From assembly GCF_011440375.1 (NCBI RefSeq), contig NZ_JAAOIR010000004.1, positions 124,001 to 188,000 on the forward strand: 64,000 nt of DNA, given 5' to 3'. This document shows positions 50,936 through 59,733 of the stretch, piece after piece. The notes beneath the pieces are model-generated. The model saw only the letters and a list, made by a program, of their open reading frames with translations, was not told the DNA's origin and searched no databases. Source of the DNA: Halorubellus sp. JP-L1 (GTDB taxonomy: Archaea > Halobacteriota > Halobacteria > Halobacteriales > Natrialbaceae). The translations under genes and the position numbers were made by a program. Each line of letters begins with the position of its first letter. Within the stretch, counting starts at the first letter, position 1.

Positions 50936-52374
50936 GCATGTACCGGGACATGACCGTCGCCGTCGTCGTGCCGGCGTACAACGAGGAGGGGTTCGTCGGT
51001 GACGTCATCGACGACTTCCCCGGGTTCGTCGACCGCGCCTACGTGATCGACGACGGGTCGACGGACGGGACCTGGGACGAGATACTGACCCACACGGAAC
51101 GGAAGAACGCCGAGCACGACGGGCACTACGACGACCTCGTCGTCCCGATCCAGCACGAGGAGAACCGCGGCGTCGGTGGCGCCATCAAGACCGGGTACGA
51201 GCACGCGCTCGAGGAGGGCGTGGACGCGACGGCGGTGCTGGGCGGCGACGACCAGATGGACCCCCACGAGCTAGAGAAGTACCTCGACCCGATCGCGGAC
51301 GGCGTCGCCGGGTACGCGAAGGGGAACCGGTTCGTGCGTTCCGAGGACTGGATCCACATGCCGAAGTTCCGGCTGCTCGGGAACGTCGTGCTGTCGCTCC
51401 TCACGAAAATCTCGAGCGGTTACTGGGGATCGATGGACTCCCAGAACGGCTACACCGCGATCTCCCACGACGCCCTCGAGCGCACGGAGTTCGAGGGGAT
51501 GTACGAGTACTACGGGTACTGCAACGACCTGCTCGCGCGACTGAACGCCGCGGACGTGGTGGTCGCGGACGTCCGCCGGAAGACGGAGTACGCGTACCAG
51601 GAGGGCTGGAAGAGCCACATCGACTACAAGGAGTACATTCCACGCGTGTCCGCGATGTTGTTCCGGACGTTCCTCTGGCGGCTCTACCGGAAGTACCTCG
51701 TCCGGGACTACGACCCGCTCGCGCCGCTGTACGGCGTCGGGATGGCTTCGATGGCCGGGGGCGTGGTCGGGTTCGTCAACTCGCTCGTCCGTCGCGACGG
51801 CGAGGACGCGGGGTCGTGGGCGGTCGCGACCGTCCTCGGCGCGCTCGCGTTCGTGTACGCGACGCTGCGGGACGCCGATGACAACGAGGAGAACGTGGTC
51901 GTCGTCGACCCGGAGGCAGATGCGGAATCGGACGAGGTGACGCAGTCCCGATCGGCGACGCAGTCGGTGCCGGCGGCCGCCGACGGCGGCACCGTCGCGT
52001 CCGGCGACGGTAGCGATACGATCGCGGACACCGGCGGGGAGTCGGTCGCGGACGCCGACGCGCTCCCGTTCGACGCCGTGACCGACGCCGCGACGGACGG
52101 CCGCGACGCGGCCGACCTGGACCTCGACGACGACGCGGCGCTGGCGGCCGCACTCGAGGACGCGAGCGACGCCGACCACCTCGCCGACGTCTCCCTCCAG
52201 GAGGTGCTCGACGCGGTCCCGGACGCCGCGGATGCGATCCCGGACGCCGAGGACGCCACGGTCGAGAACCTGAACCCGACCGACGGCGACCTCGGCTCGC
52301 TCGACGTCTACGACGGGACCGACGCTCGCGACGAGGAACCGAGTCGCGACGACGAGGGGGCGGACGATGTCTAG
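50932..52374 (+). CDS. Family-2 glycosyltransferase with acidic C-terminal tail
   Basis: This 480-residue GT2 enzyme has VAVVVPAYNEEGFVGDVI, then VIDDGSTDGTWDE and the metal-binding GGDDQMD. A roughly 30-residue hydrophobic region (about 260-310: GVGMASMAGGVVGFVNSL, WAVATVLGALAFVYATL) probably forms two membrane helices. It resembles dolichyl-phosphate sugar synthases (DPM1/AglJ type). The last ~160 residues are an Asp/Ala-rich acidic tail with a short amphipathic part (DVSLQEVLDAVPDAADAIPD), unusual for the family. The GTG at 50932 overlaps the deacetylase stop by four nucleotides. Confidence 0.9.
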   Translation: MSMYRDMTVAVVVPAYNEEGFVGDVIDDFPGFVDRAYVIDDGSTDGTWDEILTHTERKNAEHDGHYDDLVVPIQHEENRGVGGAIKTGYEHALEEGVDATAVLGGDDQMDPHELEKYLDPIADGVAGYAKGNRFVRSEDWIHMPKFRLLGNVVLSLLTKISSGYWGSMDSQNGYTAISHDALERTEFEGMYEYYGYCNDLLARLNAADVVVADVRRKTEYAYQEGWKSHIDYKEYIPRVSAMLFRTFLWRLYRKYLVRDYDPLAPLYGVGMASMAGGVVGFVNSLVRRDGEDAGSWAVATVLGALAFVYATLRDADDNEENVVVVDPEADAESDEVTQSRSATQSVPAAADGGTVASGDGSDTIADTGGESVADADALPFDAVTDAATDGRDAADLDLDDDAALAAALEDASDADHLADVSLQEVLDAVPDAADAIPDAEDATVENLNPTDGDLGSLDVYDGTDARDEEPSRDDEGADDV

Positions 52375-53515
52375 CGTGCGACCCGAGCACGGCGGCGACC
52401 GCGACCCGATCACGGTCGTGATGACGGGCGCGGGCGCGCCGGGGGCGTCCGGCATCGTCCGCAGTCTCCGCGGTGCGCCGGACCGCGAGGTCGAGGTCGT
52501 CGGCGTGGACATGGACGCGAACGCGTACGGGTTCGCGCTCGTCGACGACCACGACGTCGTCCCACCCGGCGACGACCCCGAGTTCGTCGAGGAGCTCGCC
52601 GCGGTCGTCGATCGCGTGGACGCGGACGTCGTGCTGCCGCTCGTGACTGCGGAGCTCCAGCCCCTCGCGGAGAACCGGGACCGCATCGACGCGACCGTGA
52701 TGGTCTCCGAGGCCGAACGGCTCGCGGTCGCGAACGACAAGGCCGCGCTCTACGGGTTCCTCGGCGACGAGGGGTTCGCGTCCGCGCCCGAGTTCCGACT
52801 CGTCGAATCGCGCGAGGCGTTCGTCGACGCCGTCGGGGCGCTGGGGTACCCCGACGAGCCGGTGTGCTTCAAGCCGCCCGTCGGGAGCGGGAGTCGCGGG
52901 TTCCGCGTCCTCGACGAGCGCGGCGACGACCTCCAGCGGTTCCTGGAGGAGAAGCCAGACGTCGCGACGACGACGCTCGACGACGTCCTCCCGGTGCTCG
53001 ACTCCGGGGATTCGTTCCCCGCGCTCGCGGTCATGGAGTACCTGCCCGGCGAGGAGTACAGCGTCGACGTGCTCGCGACGGACGACGGGGCGCACGCGGT
53101 GGTGCCGCGCTCCCGGTCGCGCACTCGCGCCGGCATCTCGTTCGAGGGCACCATCGAGCGCCGCGAGGACCTGATCGAGGAAGCCGCGGCGATCTGCGAG
53201 GGCCTGGGCCTCGAGTACAACGTGAACCTCCAGTTCAAGTACGCCGCCGACGGCACGCCGAAGGTCATCGAGATCAACCCGCGCGTCTCGGGGACGATCG
53301 TCCTCTGCGTCGGCGCCGGCGCGAACCTCCCCTACCTCGCCGTGACGCACGCGCTCGACGAACCGCTCCCCGAGGTGGACGTCGCATGGGGGACGAGCAT
53401 GGTCAGGTACTGGGACGAGGTGTTCACGAGCCCTGACGGCGACCGCTACCACGTCGACCCGCCGGCGTTCCGACGAACGAACGGCGAGGTGTTCGACGAG
53501 ACGCCGTCGCGATGA
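52367..53515 (+). CDS. ATP-grasp ligase (carbamoyl-phosphate-synthase-like)
   Basis: This 382-residue ATP-grasp protein has an N-terminal Rossmann-like part (VVMTGAGAPGASGIVRSL), a lid with FKPPVGSGSRGFRVL, and the ATP/metal site NLQFKYAADGTPKVIEINPRVSGT. Such ligases couple an acid to an amine or other nucleophile through an acyl phosphate. The neighbours suggest an amide or amino-acid decoration on a sugar, but this is inference. The gene overlaps the GT2 by eight nucleotides. Confidence 0.9.
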   Translation: MSSVRPEHGGDRDPITVVMTGAGAPGASGIVRSLRGAPDREVEVVGVDMDANAYGFALVDDHDVVPPGDDPEFVEELAAVVDRVDADVVLPLVTAELQPLAENRDRIDATVMVSEAERLAVANDKAALYGFLGDEGFASAPEFRLVESREAFVDAVGALGYPDEPVCFKPPVGSGSRGFRVLDERGDDLQRFLEEKPDVATTTLDDVLPVLDSGDSFPALAVMEYLPGEEYSVDVLATDDGAHAVVPRSRSRTRAGISFEGTIERREDLIEEAAAICEGLGLEYNVNLQFKYAADGTPKVIEINPRVSGTIVLCVGAGANLPYLAVTHALDEPLPEVDVAWGTSMVRYWDEVFTSPDGDRYHVDPPAFRRTNGEVFDETPSR

Positions 53516-54192
53516 CCGGGACCGCCGTCTGCTTCGACCTCGACGACACGCTCTTCGACTACCACGAGTACGCTCGCGCCGGCCTCCGGTCCGCGGCGAC
53601 GCTCGTGGAGCGCCGCACCGGCCGGCGCGTCCACGACGACCTCGTCGACCTCTACTTCGACCAGTCGGTCGACGAGGGGACGTTCGACCTCCTCCTGGAG
53701 CGCTATCACCTCCCGCGATTGGACGTCGAGATGCTCGTCGAGGCGTTCCACGACTCGTCTGGCGAGCTCCCGCCGTACCCCGAGACGGAGGCGGTCCTGG
53801 ACGCGCTCGGCGAGAACCATCGCCTGGGCGTCGTCACGGACGGCCGCGGCGGACACGGAAAGCTCGACAGGCTCGGCATGCGCGAGCACTTCGACGTCGT
53901 CGTCGTCACGCCGAACGGCGACCACTCCAAGGAGCACCGCGTCGTCTTCGAACGCGTCCTCGACGACCTCGGCGTCGCCCCCGGGGACGCGGCGTACGTC
54001 GGCGACGACCCGCGCGTCGACTTCCACCACCCGAACGACCTCGGGATGACGACCGTCCGCCTGCGCCGCGGCCGCTACGTAGACCTCGACGCCCCGACCG
54101 CCGCGCACGAGCCCGACCACGAGATCGACCACCTCGGCGACCTCCTCACCGACGTCCCCGCAATCGCCACGGAACCGCGACGCGCCGACTGA
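53512..54192 (+). CDS. HAD-family hydrolase
   Basis: This 226-residue HAD-superfamily protein has motif I VCFDLDDTLFDY (D9, D11), motif II VVTDGRGG, Lys in NGDHSKEHRVVF and motif IV YVGDDPRVDFHHP. The cap is small, as in phosphoglycolate-phosphatase or sugar-phosphate phosphatase subtypes. It overlaps the ATP-grasp gene by four nucleotides, so it probably dephosphorylates a sugar or intermediate of the same pathway. Confidence 0.9.
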   Translation: MTGTAVCFDLDDTLFDYHEYARAGLRSAATLVERRTGRRVHDDLVDLYFDQSVDEGTFDLLLERYHLPRLDVEMLVEAFHDSSGELPPYPETEAVLDALGENHRLGVVTDGRGGHGKLDRLGMREHFDVVVVTPNGDHSKEHRVVFERVLDDLGVAPGDAAYVGDDPRVDFHHPNDLGMTTVRLRRGRYVDLDAPTAAHEPDHEIDHLGDLLTDVPAIATEPRRAD

Positions 54193-54519
54193 CGGGCGCG
54201 CACGACTCGTCGACGCCTCTTCGTCGGACCACTCGAACCAGCGCCTCGGTAGCGACTCGCATCGCCCGGACGAGACTCGTAGCGACGTCTCTCGACTCTC
54301 GGCCGCGGCCGGCACCGTATCTCGACTGGAACGTACGGCGACGGCTGCTCGAGTCGCTCGCAACCAGGATGATGGAGTCGCTCGCAACCAGGATGATGGA
54401 GTCGCTGGCGACCGGGCTGATGGTGTCGGCCGGCGCTCCCGATTGGGACACGAGAGTCGCCGTCGAACGTGGCGGGCGAAAGAAGGGGAGGGCCGAGCGT
54501 CGTCGTGGACGACGGTGGG
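54193..54519. other. 327-bp convergent gap with a 24-bp repeat
   Basis: It lies between the HAD gene and the end of the surface-protein gene. Its only notable feature is the three-copy 24-bp repeat at 54351-54422. No gene is seen. Confidence 0.6.
54351..54422. repeat. 24-bp tandem repeat, three copies
   Basis: GAGTCGCTCGCAACCAGGAT followed by GATG recurs at 54351, 54375 and 54399; the first two units are identical and the third differs at four positions. It is located in the convergent gap. Confidence 0.9.
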
Positions 54520-56586
54520 TCAGCGGCGGCGAGCGGCGACGAGCGCGGCGGCGAGGAGTGCGACGAGCGCGATCGCGACCGAGAACCCTGGCGTCGAGTC
54601 GGTGGGTTCGGTGGTCGATCCGTCGTCGTCGACAGCGGTCGTCGTTGGCTGCTCGGTGCTGGCGGCGGTCGTCGGGGCCGACGCCGTCGAGACGTTCAGG
54701 GTGCCCTGGTCGGTGCCGGCTATCGAGAGGTCGTACGTGCCGGCGTCCGCGACGGCGTGGGAGAGCGACACGTCGACGGACTCGCCGGCGGGGACGGTGA
54801 CGGTCCTGGACGTGACGACCTCGCCGTCGAGCGAGAGCGTGGCGTCGTAGGACTGCTCGGCCGTTCCGTTGTTCGTGACGGTGACGGTGGACGTGATGCG
54901 GTCGCCCGTCTGAACGCTCGTGGAGCCGACGGCGACGTCGGCGACCGTCAGCTCGGGGTCCTCGACGACGAGCGCGAACGTCGACAGCTGGTCCGTGCCA
55001 GCGACGACGTGCCCGGGCGCACCGTCGACCGAGCGCTGTTCGAGCGCTTGCCACGAGCTACTCGCGTCGTCGAACCGGTACAGCGTCACGTCGTCCCCCG
55101 TCTTCGCGTACTCGAACACCACCGACTGGAGTTCGGTCGCGTCGAGCGACGACGTCACGTTCAGGTACCTGACGGCGCGCGCGTCGCTGTCGAGCGACGG
55201 CGTGCCCGCGGGCGGTCCCTCGAGGCGTTCGAGCGTCACGTCGAACGCGAGGTCGTGCGAGGGCGTGACGATTCCCCTGGTCGACCGGACCGTCACGGAC
55301 TCCATCTGGTTCCCGGTTCCCGAGAGCAGCGAGGACTCGGGGAGGTCGAGGATGACCGGCGAGCCGGCGCGAGCGTCCGTGACGGACACTCGCATTCGGT
55401 CGGCGCCGTCGTTCGTCGAGACGTCGACGCTCGGCGGGTCGGGATCGCGGACGTCGACGTTGTCGACGCGTTCGTTCGAGACCACGACCTGGTACTCGCC
55501 CGGGTCCTCGAAGGTATGCACGAGCGTCACCGTCCGTTCGGAGAGCCGGTCGACGGTGATCGTCTTCTCGCCGAGCAACTCGCCCTTCGAGGTGAGGTAC
55601 GCCGTGTACGATCCCTCGACGATGCCGTCGTTCCGCACGGTGAGGTTGAACGCGACCGGGTCACCGATCTCGACGTCGGTCCGGTTCGCGCTCCGGTCGA
55701 CTGCCGAGACGTCGGGGCCGACCTCCAGTTGCGTGGAGCTCTCGCTCCCGGACGACTCTTTGGCGTTGGTCGCCTCGTACACGGTCTCGGCGACGTGCTT
55801 CATAGCGTCGTCGGCGTCGGTGTGCACGTCCATCCACTCGCCGCCGGTCATGTCGGCGTACGTCTTGAGTTCGTTCGTCGTGGAGTTGTCGCACGGCGGC
55901 GAGTGCAAGTGACAGCCGCTCGTGGCCGGGTCCGAGGGCGAGAGCGTGACGAACGTCATCCCGCTCAGTCGACCGATCGCTTGGCGACGCGCCGTGGCGT
56001 CGCTGTCGTCGTCCTCGTCGGTGACGAGCACGATCACGCGCTCGGCGTCGTCGCGGAACTCCATCTCCGTGGCCGTCAGGACGGCGTCGGACGCGCGTTC
56101 CTCGTCGCCGCTCGGCTCGAAGATCATCGCCCGCTCGATGGCGTCGAAGTCGTCGGTGAGCGGCTGGCGGACGCTCGCGCGCTTCGTGTACGTCACGAGC
56201 CCGAAGCGGGCGTCGACGCCGCGTTCGGTTAGCGACCGCTGGAACGTCCGCATCTCGTTGGCGAGCTTGTACCGTTCGTCGTTCATGCTCTGCGAGCGGT
56301 CGAAGACGAACACGACGTCGACCGCGTCCGACGCGGCCGTCGTCGATTCCGTCGAGTCGTTCGCGTCGATTGATACGTCCGGGCGGTCGTCGGTCTGTGC
56401 GTGCGTCGCGACTGTGGGATCGACGTCCGCCGGGGTCGGGCGGGCGTCGGCGGCGACGGCTGCTGCCGCGGCGAACGTCGAGGTGACGACGAGGACGGCG
56501 ACGACGACGACCGCGAAGCGCGCAGGCAGCGACGTTCGAGCGAGTCCACGGGTGGACTCGCGACCGCGAGTCTGGTCGGATGACAT
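54520..56586 (-). CDS. von Willebrand factor A surface protein with PGF-CTERM anchor
   Basis: This 688-residue exported protein has a signal peptide (about 16-45: FAVVVVAVLVVTSTFAAAAA), a vWA domain (about 95-280) with an intact MIDAS (VFVFDRSQSMND), a CARDB-like/Ig region (about 300-400), a PGF-pre-PGF domain (about 470-565: RYLNVTSSLDATELQSVVFEYA, then TFALVVEDPELTVADVAVG), a second CARDB-like domain, and a Thr-rich stalk ending in a PGF-CTERM signal (TPGFSVAIALVALLAAALVAARRR, last 24 residues, with arginines after the helix). PGF-CTERM proteins are processed by archaeosortase A and lipid-anchored. The vWA domain suggests adhesion or protein-protein contact. Confidence 0.9.
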   Translation of the reverse strand: MSSDQTRGRESTRGLARTSLPARFAVVVVAVLVVTSTFAAAAAVAADARPTPADVDPTVATHAQTDDRPDVSIDANDSTESTTAASDAVDVVFVFDRSQSMNDERYKLANEMRTFQRSLTERGVDARFGLVTYTKRASVRQPLTDDFDAIERAMIFEPSGDEERASDAVLTATEMEFRDDAERVIVLVTDEDDDSDATARRQAIGRLSGMTFVTLSPSDPATSGCHLHSPPCDNSTTNELKTYADMTGGEWMDVHTDADDAMKHVAETVYEATNAKESSGSESSTQLEVGPDVSAVDRSANRTDVEIGDPVAFNLTVRNDGIVEGSYTAYLTSKGELLGEKTITVDRLSERTVTLVHTFEDPGEYQVVVSNERVDNVDVRDPDPPSVDVSTNDGADRMRVSVTDARAGSPVILDLPESSLLSGTGNQMESVTVRSTRGIVTPSHDLAFDVTLERLEGPPAGTPSLDSDARAVRYLNVTSSLDATELQSVVFEYAKTGDDVTLYRFDDASSSWQALEQRSVDGAPGHVVAGTDQLSTFALVVEDPELTVADVAVGSTSVQTGDRITSTVTVTNNGTAEQSYDATLSLDGEVVTSRTVTVPAGESVDVSLSHAVADAGTYDLSIAGTDQGTLNVSTASAPTTAASTEQPTTTAVDDDGSTTEPTDSTPGFSVAIALVALLAAALVAARRR

Positions 56587-56963
56587 GCACGTGGAAGACG
56601 CTCCCACAACCACGTTGTAACGGGTAACATACCGGTCAGGACGTGTCACAGAGCCGTCGATATGCCGCGCCTATCGGTCGGTATCGGTCACGGCGGGGTC
56701 TGTTGGGTTCGGCGCGGGTACCGTCGCTCTCCGGAGCGTCGTCGTGTGACCGTTCCACGCCGACGGCGACCGGCGAGCGGCTAGGCGACGAATAACTATG
56801 CGCGCAACGGCGGTGGGTCCGACAGGACGTCGACCGTCCCTGGCGGATCGTGGGTCGACGCCGTACAGGAAACGATGAGAGTACACGACACGCGCGGACG
56901 CGGTGGTCTGAACACACGCGGACGCAGTGGTCCGGACGCACGCGGACGCGGTGGTCCGTAGGG
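56587..56963. other. 377-bp divergent gap with 24-bp repeat
   Basis: It separates the surface-protein gene and the flippase gene, which diverge. Its right end is the 24-bp repeat (56889-56960). The rest shows no recognised feature. Confidence 0.6.
56889..56960. repeat. 24-bp tandem repeat, three copies, just before the flippase start
   Basis: Units at 56889, 56913 and 56937 share the core CACGCGGACGC(G/A)GTGGTC. The array ends three nucleotides before the ATG of the flippase gene (56964) and therefore occupies its leader or promoter. Confidence 0.88.
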
Positions 56964-58487
56964 ATGGCTGGCTTCGAGAACTTCACGGAGCGACTGGCGT
57001 CGATCGTGAGCGCGCGCGTCCTGAAGCTCGTGGTCACGTTCGTCTCCACGCCCATCGTCGTCCGCCTCCTCGAACCCTCCGGGTACGGGGACTACGCAGT
57101 CCTCCTGTCCGTGTTTGCCGTCTTCATCCTCCCCGTGAGCGCCGCGGTGACGGAGGGCGTCCAGAAGTACGTCGGCGAGGAGCGCGCGGACGAGGTGGAC
57201 TGGCAGGAGCGCGTCGTCGCGTTCTACGCGATCTTCGGGGGCGTGCTCATCGTCGGCGCGGTGCTCGTCATGCTCGCGTTCACCGCCCTCGGTGGTGCGG
57301 CGTGGCTATTCGGGGACGCGTTCACGCTGTACTTCTACCTGCTCGCCGGGCACGTGTTCTTCGCGCAGTTCCGCGCGATCGGCTACCACGCCGTGCTCGG
57401 GTTCGGGAACGAGAAGGCGACCGCGACGTTCGACGTGGCGAAGAAGCTCTTGACGATGGTCGTCGGGATCGGACTCGTCCTCGCGCTCGGCGTGGGCGTC
57501 GAGGGAATGCTCGTCGGGCACGTCGTCGCGAACCTGATCATCGCAATCGCAGCCGGCGCGCTGGTCCTGCGAACGATCGACGTCACGCGGTTGTCGCTCC
57601 CGTCGCTCCGGGACCTCCCCCTCCGCGAGCTCGCGGCGTTCAACGCGATGAACATCGTCCTCGTTCTGCTCGTGCGGTCGATGGCGCACGTCGACGTCGT
57701 CATGCTCCGCGTCATCACCGAGTCGTCGACGACCGGGTTCTACAAGGCGGCGCTGAGTACGGCCGAGTACATCTGGATCGTCCCGATGGCGCTCCAGACC
57801 GTCCTCCTGCACTCCAGTTCCGGGCTCTGGAGCGAGAACCGGACCGACGAGATTACCGATATCGCGACCCGGATCACGCGGTACAACCTCCTGCTCGTGA
57901 TCCTGCTGGCGATCGGGATGGCGACGCTCGTCGACCGGTTCGTCCCGCTTTACTTCGGGAACGAGTACACTGCGTCCATCGTCCCGTTGCTCGTCCTGCT
58001 CCCCGGCGTCGTCGGGTTCGCGGCCGCGCGCCCACTGCAGGCGATCGGACAGGGGTCCGGGCGGATGCGGACGCTCGTGCTCGCCGTCGGCGGTGCGGCC
58101 GCCCTGAACCTCGCCCTGAACGCCCTGCTCATCCCGACCTATGGAATGATCGGTGCGGCCGCGGCGACCAGCATCGGGTACGGGTCGATGTTCGGGTTCC
58201 TCACGTGGTCCGCGTACCGCCTCGGCTACGACCCGCTCGCCGACGTCCGCGCGGTCCGCATCGGTCTCACCGCCGCCCTCACCACGCCAGTCGTCTGGGG
58301 CGTCGACCAGCTCGTCGCCTCCGATATACTCGCGCTCTTCGTCGTCCCACCGATCGGGCTCGTCGCGTACCTCGTCGTCGCGGTGAACGTCCGCGCGATC
58401 GACGTTGACGAGATCCTGGCCATCGTCGACCGCGCCCCCCCGCGCATCGGGGGGCCCATCAGGACCGCGCTCGCGTGGGTCGACTGA
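56964..58487 (+). CDS. Oligosaccharide flippase (polysaccharide biosynthesis family)
   Basis: This 507-residue protein of the MATE/RfbX-like oligosaccharide flippase family has about 12-14 membrane helices. Conserved elements include LVVTFVSTPIVVRLLEPSGYGDYAVL at the N-terminus, and TTGFYKAALSTAEYIWIVPMALQ in the middle. It should flip lipid-linked glycans across the membrane (Wzx or AglR-like role), linking the transferase operons to the exterior. The ATG at 56964 is preferred, as it is followed directly by the family N-terminus. A repeat array abuts it. Confidence 0.92.
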   Translation: MAGFENFTERLASIVSARVLKLVVTFVSTPIVVRLLEPSGYGDYAVLLSVFAVFILPVSAAVTEGVQKYVGEERADEVDWQERVVAFYAIFGGVLIVGAVLVMLAFTALGGAAWLFGDAFTLYFYLLAGHVFFAQFRAIGYHAVLGFGNEKATATFDVAKKLLTMVVGIGLVLALGVGVEGMLVGHVVANLIIAIAAGALVLRTIDVTRLSLPSLRDLPLRELAAFNAMNIVLVLLVRSMAHVDVVMLRVITESSTTGFYKAALSTAEYIWIVPMALQTVLLHSSSGLWSENRTDEITDIATRITRYNLLLVILLAIGMATLVDRFVPLYFGNEYTASIVPLLVLLPGVVGFAAARPLQAIGQGSGRMRTLVLAVGGAAALNLALNALLIPTYGMIGAAAATSIGYGSMFGFLTWSAYRLGYDPLADVRAVRIGLTAALTTPVVWGVDQLVASDILALFVVPPIGLVAYLVVAVNVRAIDVDEILAIVDRAPPRIGGPIRTALAWVD

Positions 58488-58590
58488 CAGCAAGACGGGA
58501 CGGGGATCCCTATTCGATTGACAGCTAGCCGGACCGAACCCGTCCGTAATCGCTCTATTACATTGCCACATGCGGCCCTTGTCGAGAGCG

Positions 58591-59652
58591 ATGACCACCG
58601 TACGTGGGTTCCGGCCGGGGGACGTCGACGCGTTCCTCTCCCTCATGGAGACCGTTTTCGGCCAGACACGGGATCGCGAGTGGTTCGAGTGGAAGTACGA
58701 GCTGAACCCGTACGCAGAGGCCCCCCACATCGTGGTGGCCGAGCGCGACGGCGACCTGGTCGGCGCCCGACCGTTCCTCCCCCTCGAGATGGCCGTGGGC
58801 GACGAGACCCATCTCGCGCTCGAACCCGTCGACGCGATGGTGCACCCCGACCACCGCCGCGAGGGCGTGTTCACGGCGATGACTCGGGAGGGGATCGACC
58901 GGTACGAGGCCGGCGAGCCGTCGTTCTTCTTCAACTTCCCGAACGAGGCGGTCGCGGCGGGGAGCCGCGAACTCGGCTGGGAGAAGGTCGAGGACCGCGT
59001 GACGTACTATCGGTTCGCGGACCTCCCGGAGGTCGCGGAGCGGAACGAACTCGGGACGGGCGTGCAGCTCGCGGCGTCCGCGGTGGAGCCGGCGAGTACG
59101 GGATACTACGCGCTCCGAGAGGCGCTCGCGCCCGTGTCGGACGCGACCCCGGTCCGGCGGGATTCAGGCGTCCACGCTGCCGAGTTTGCGGCGCTCGCCC
59201 GGCGGGACGTCCCGGATCGCATCCACGCCGTCCGCGACGAGACGTTCTACGAGTGGCGGTTCCAGAACCCGGACTGGGAGTACGAGGTGTACGTCGCCGA
59301 ATCCCGTGAGCCGGCGGGGCTCGTCGTCGGAACGAACGGCGACGTCGTGAAGATCACTGACGTCGCACCCGTCGGTCGCCCGGGGCCCGAGGAGGTATTC
59401 GGGACGCTCCTCCGGGCCGTGCTCGACGACCACGACGACGCGGCGCTCCTGATCGCGCCGCCGCTGGCGACGGCTGACTACTCCGCGGGGACGTTCGGGT
59501 TCCACTCCGACCGGTCGTATCCCGTCAAGCACTTCGCGACGCCGACCCGGCACTTCGTGCGGTCGCTCACCGGCGAGTGGGAACTGAACGGTCATGACCT
59601 CACCGATCCCGCCGACTGGGCGCTCACGTTCGCCGAGCACGACACCAGTTGA
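58591..59652 (+). CDS. GNAT/FemAB-like acyltransferase
   Basis: This 353-residue protein has two GNAT-like halves. The first has VRGFRPGDVDAFLSLMETVFG, then EWKYELNPYAEAPHIVVAERDGDLVG and VDAMVHPDHRREGVFTAM (acetyl-CoA-binding RxxG region). The second has EWRFQNPDWEYEVYVA and TLLRAVLDDHDDAALL. This layout resembles haloarchaeal GNAT proteins near glycan genes and FemAB-like transferases. It may acylate or aminoacylate a sugar. ATG at 58591 is chosen; an AT-rich TCTATTAC lies about 35 nt upstream. Confidence 0.82.
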   Translation: MTTVRGFRPGDVDAFLSLMETVFGQTRDREWFEWKYELNPYAEAPHIVVAERDGDLVGARPFLPLEMAVGDETHLALEPVDAMVHPDHRREGVFTAMTREGIDRYEAGEPSFFFNFPNEAVAAGSRELGWEKVEDRVTYYRFADLPEVAERNELGTGVQLAASAVEPASTGYYALREALAPVSDATPVRRDSGVHAAEFAALARRDVPDRIHAVRDETFYEWRFQNPDWEYEVYVAESREPAGLVVGTNGDVVKITDVAPVGRPGPEEVFGTLLRAVLDDHDDAALLIAPPLATADYSAGTFGFHSDRSYPVKHFATPTRHFVRSLTGEWELNGHDLTDPADWALTFAEHDTS

Positions 59653-59733
59653 CGAACGACCGGGGATGGTCGAGAGCGAGACGGGTCAAGTCCGAGGATC
59701 GGGCCCAGTCCGCGAACTGGACCGTTCTACAAA

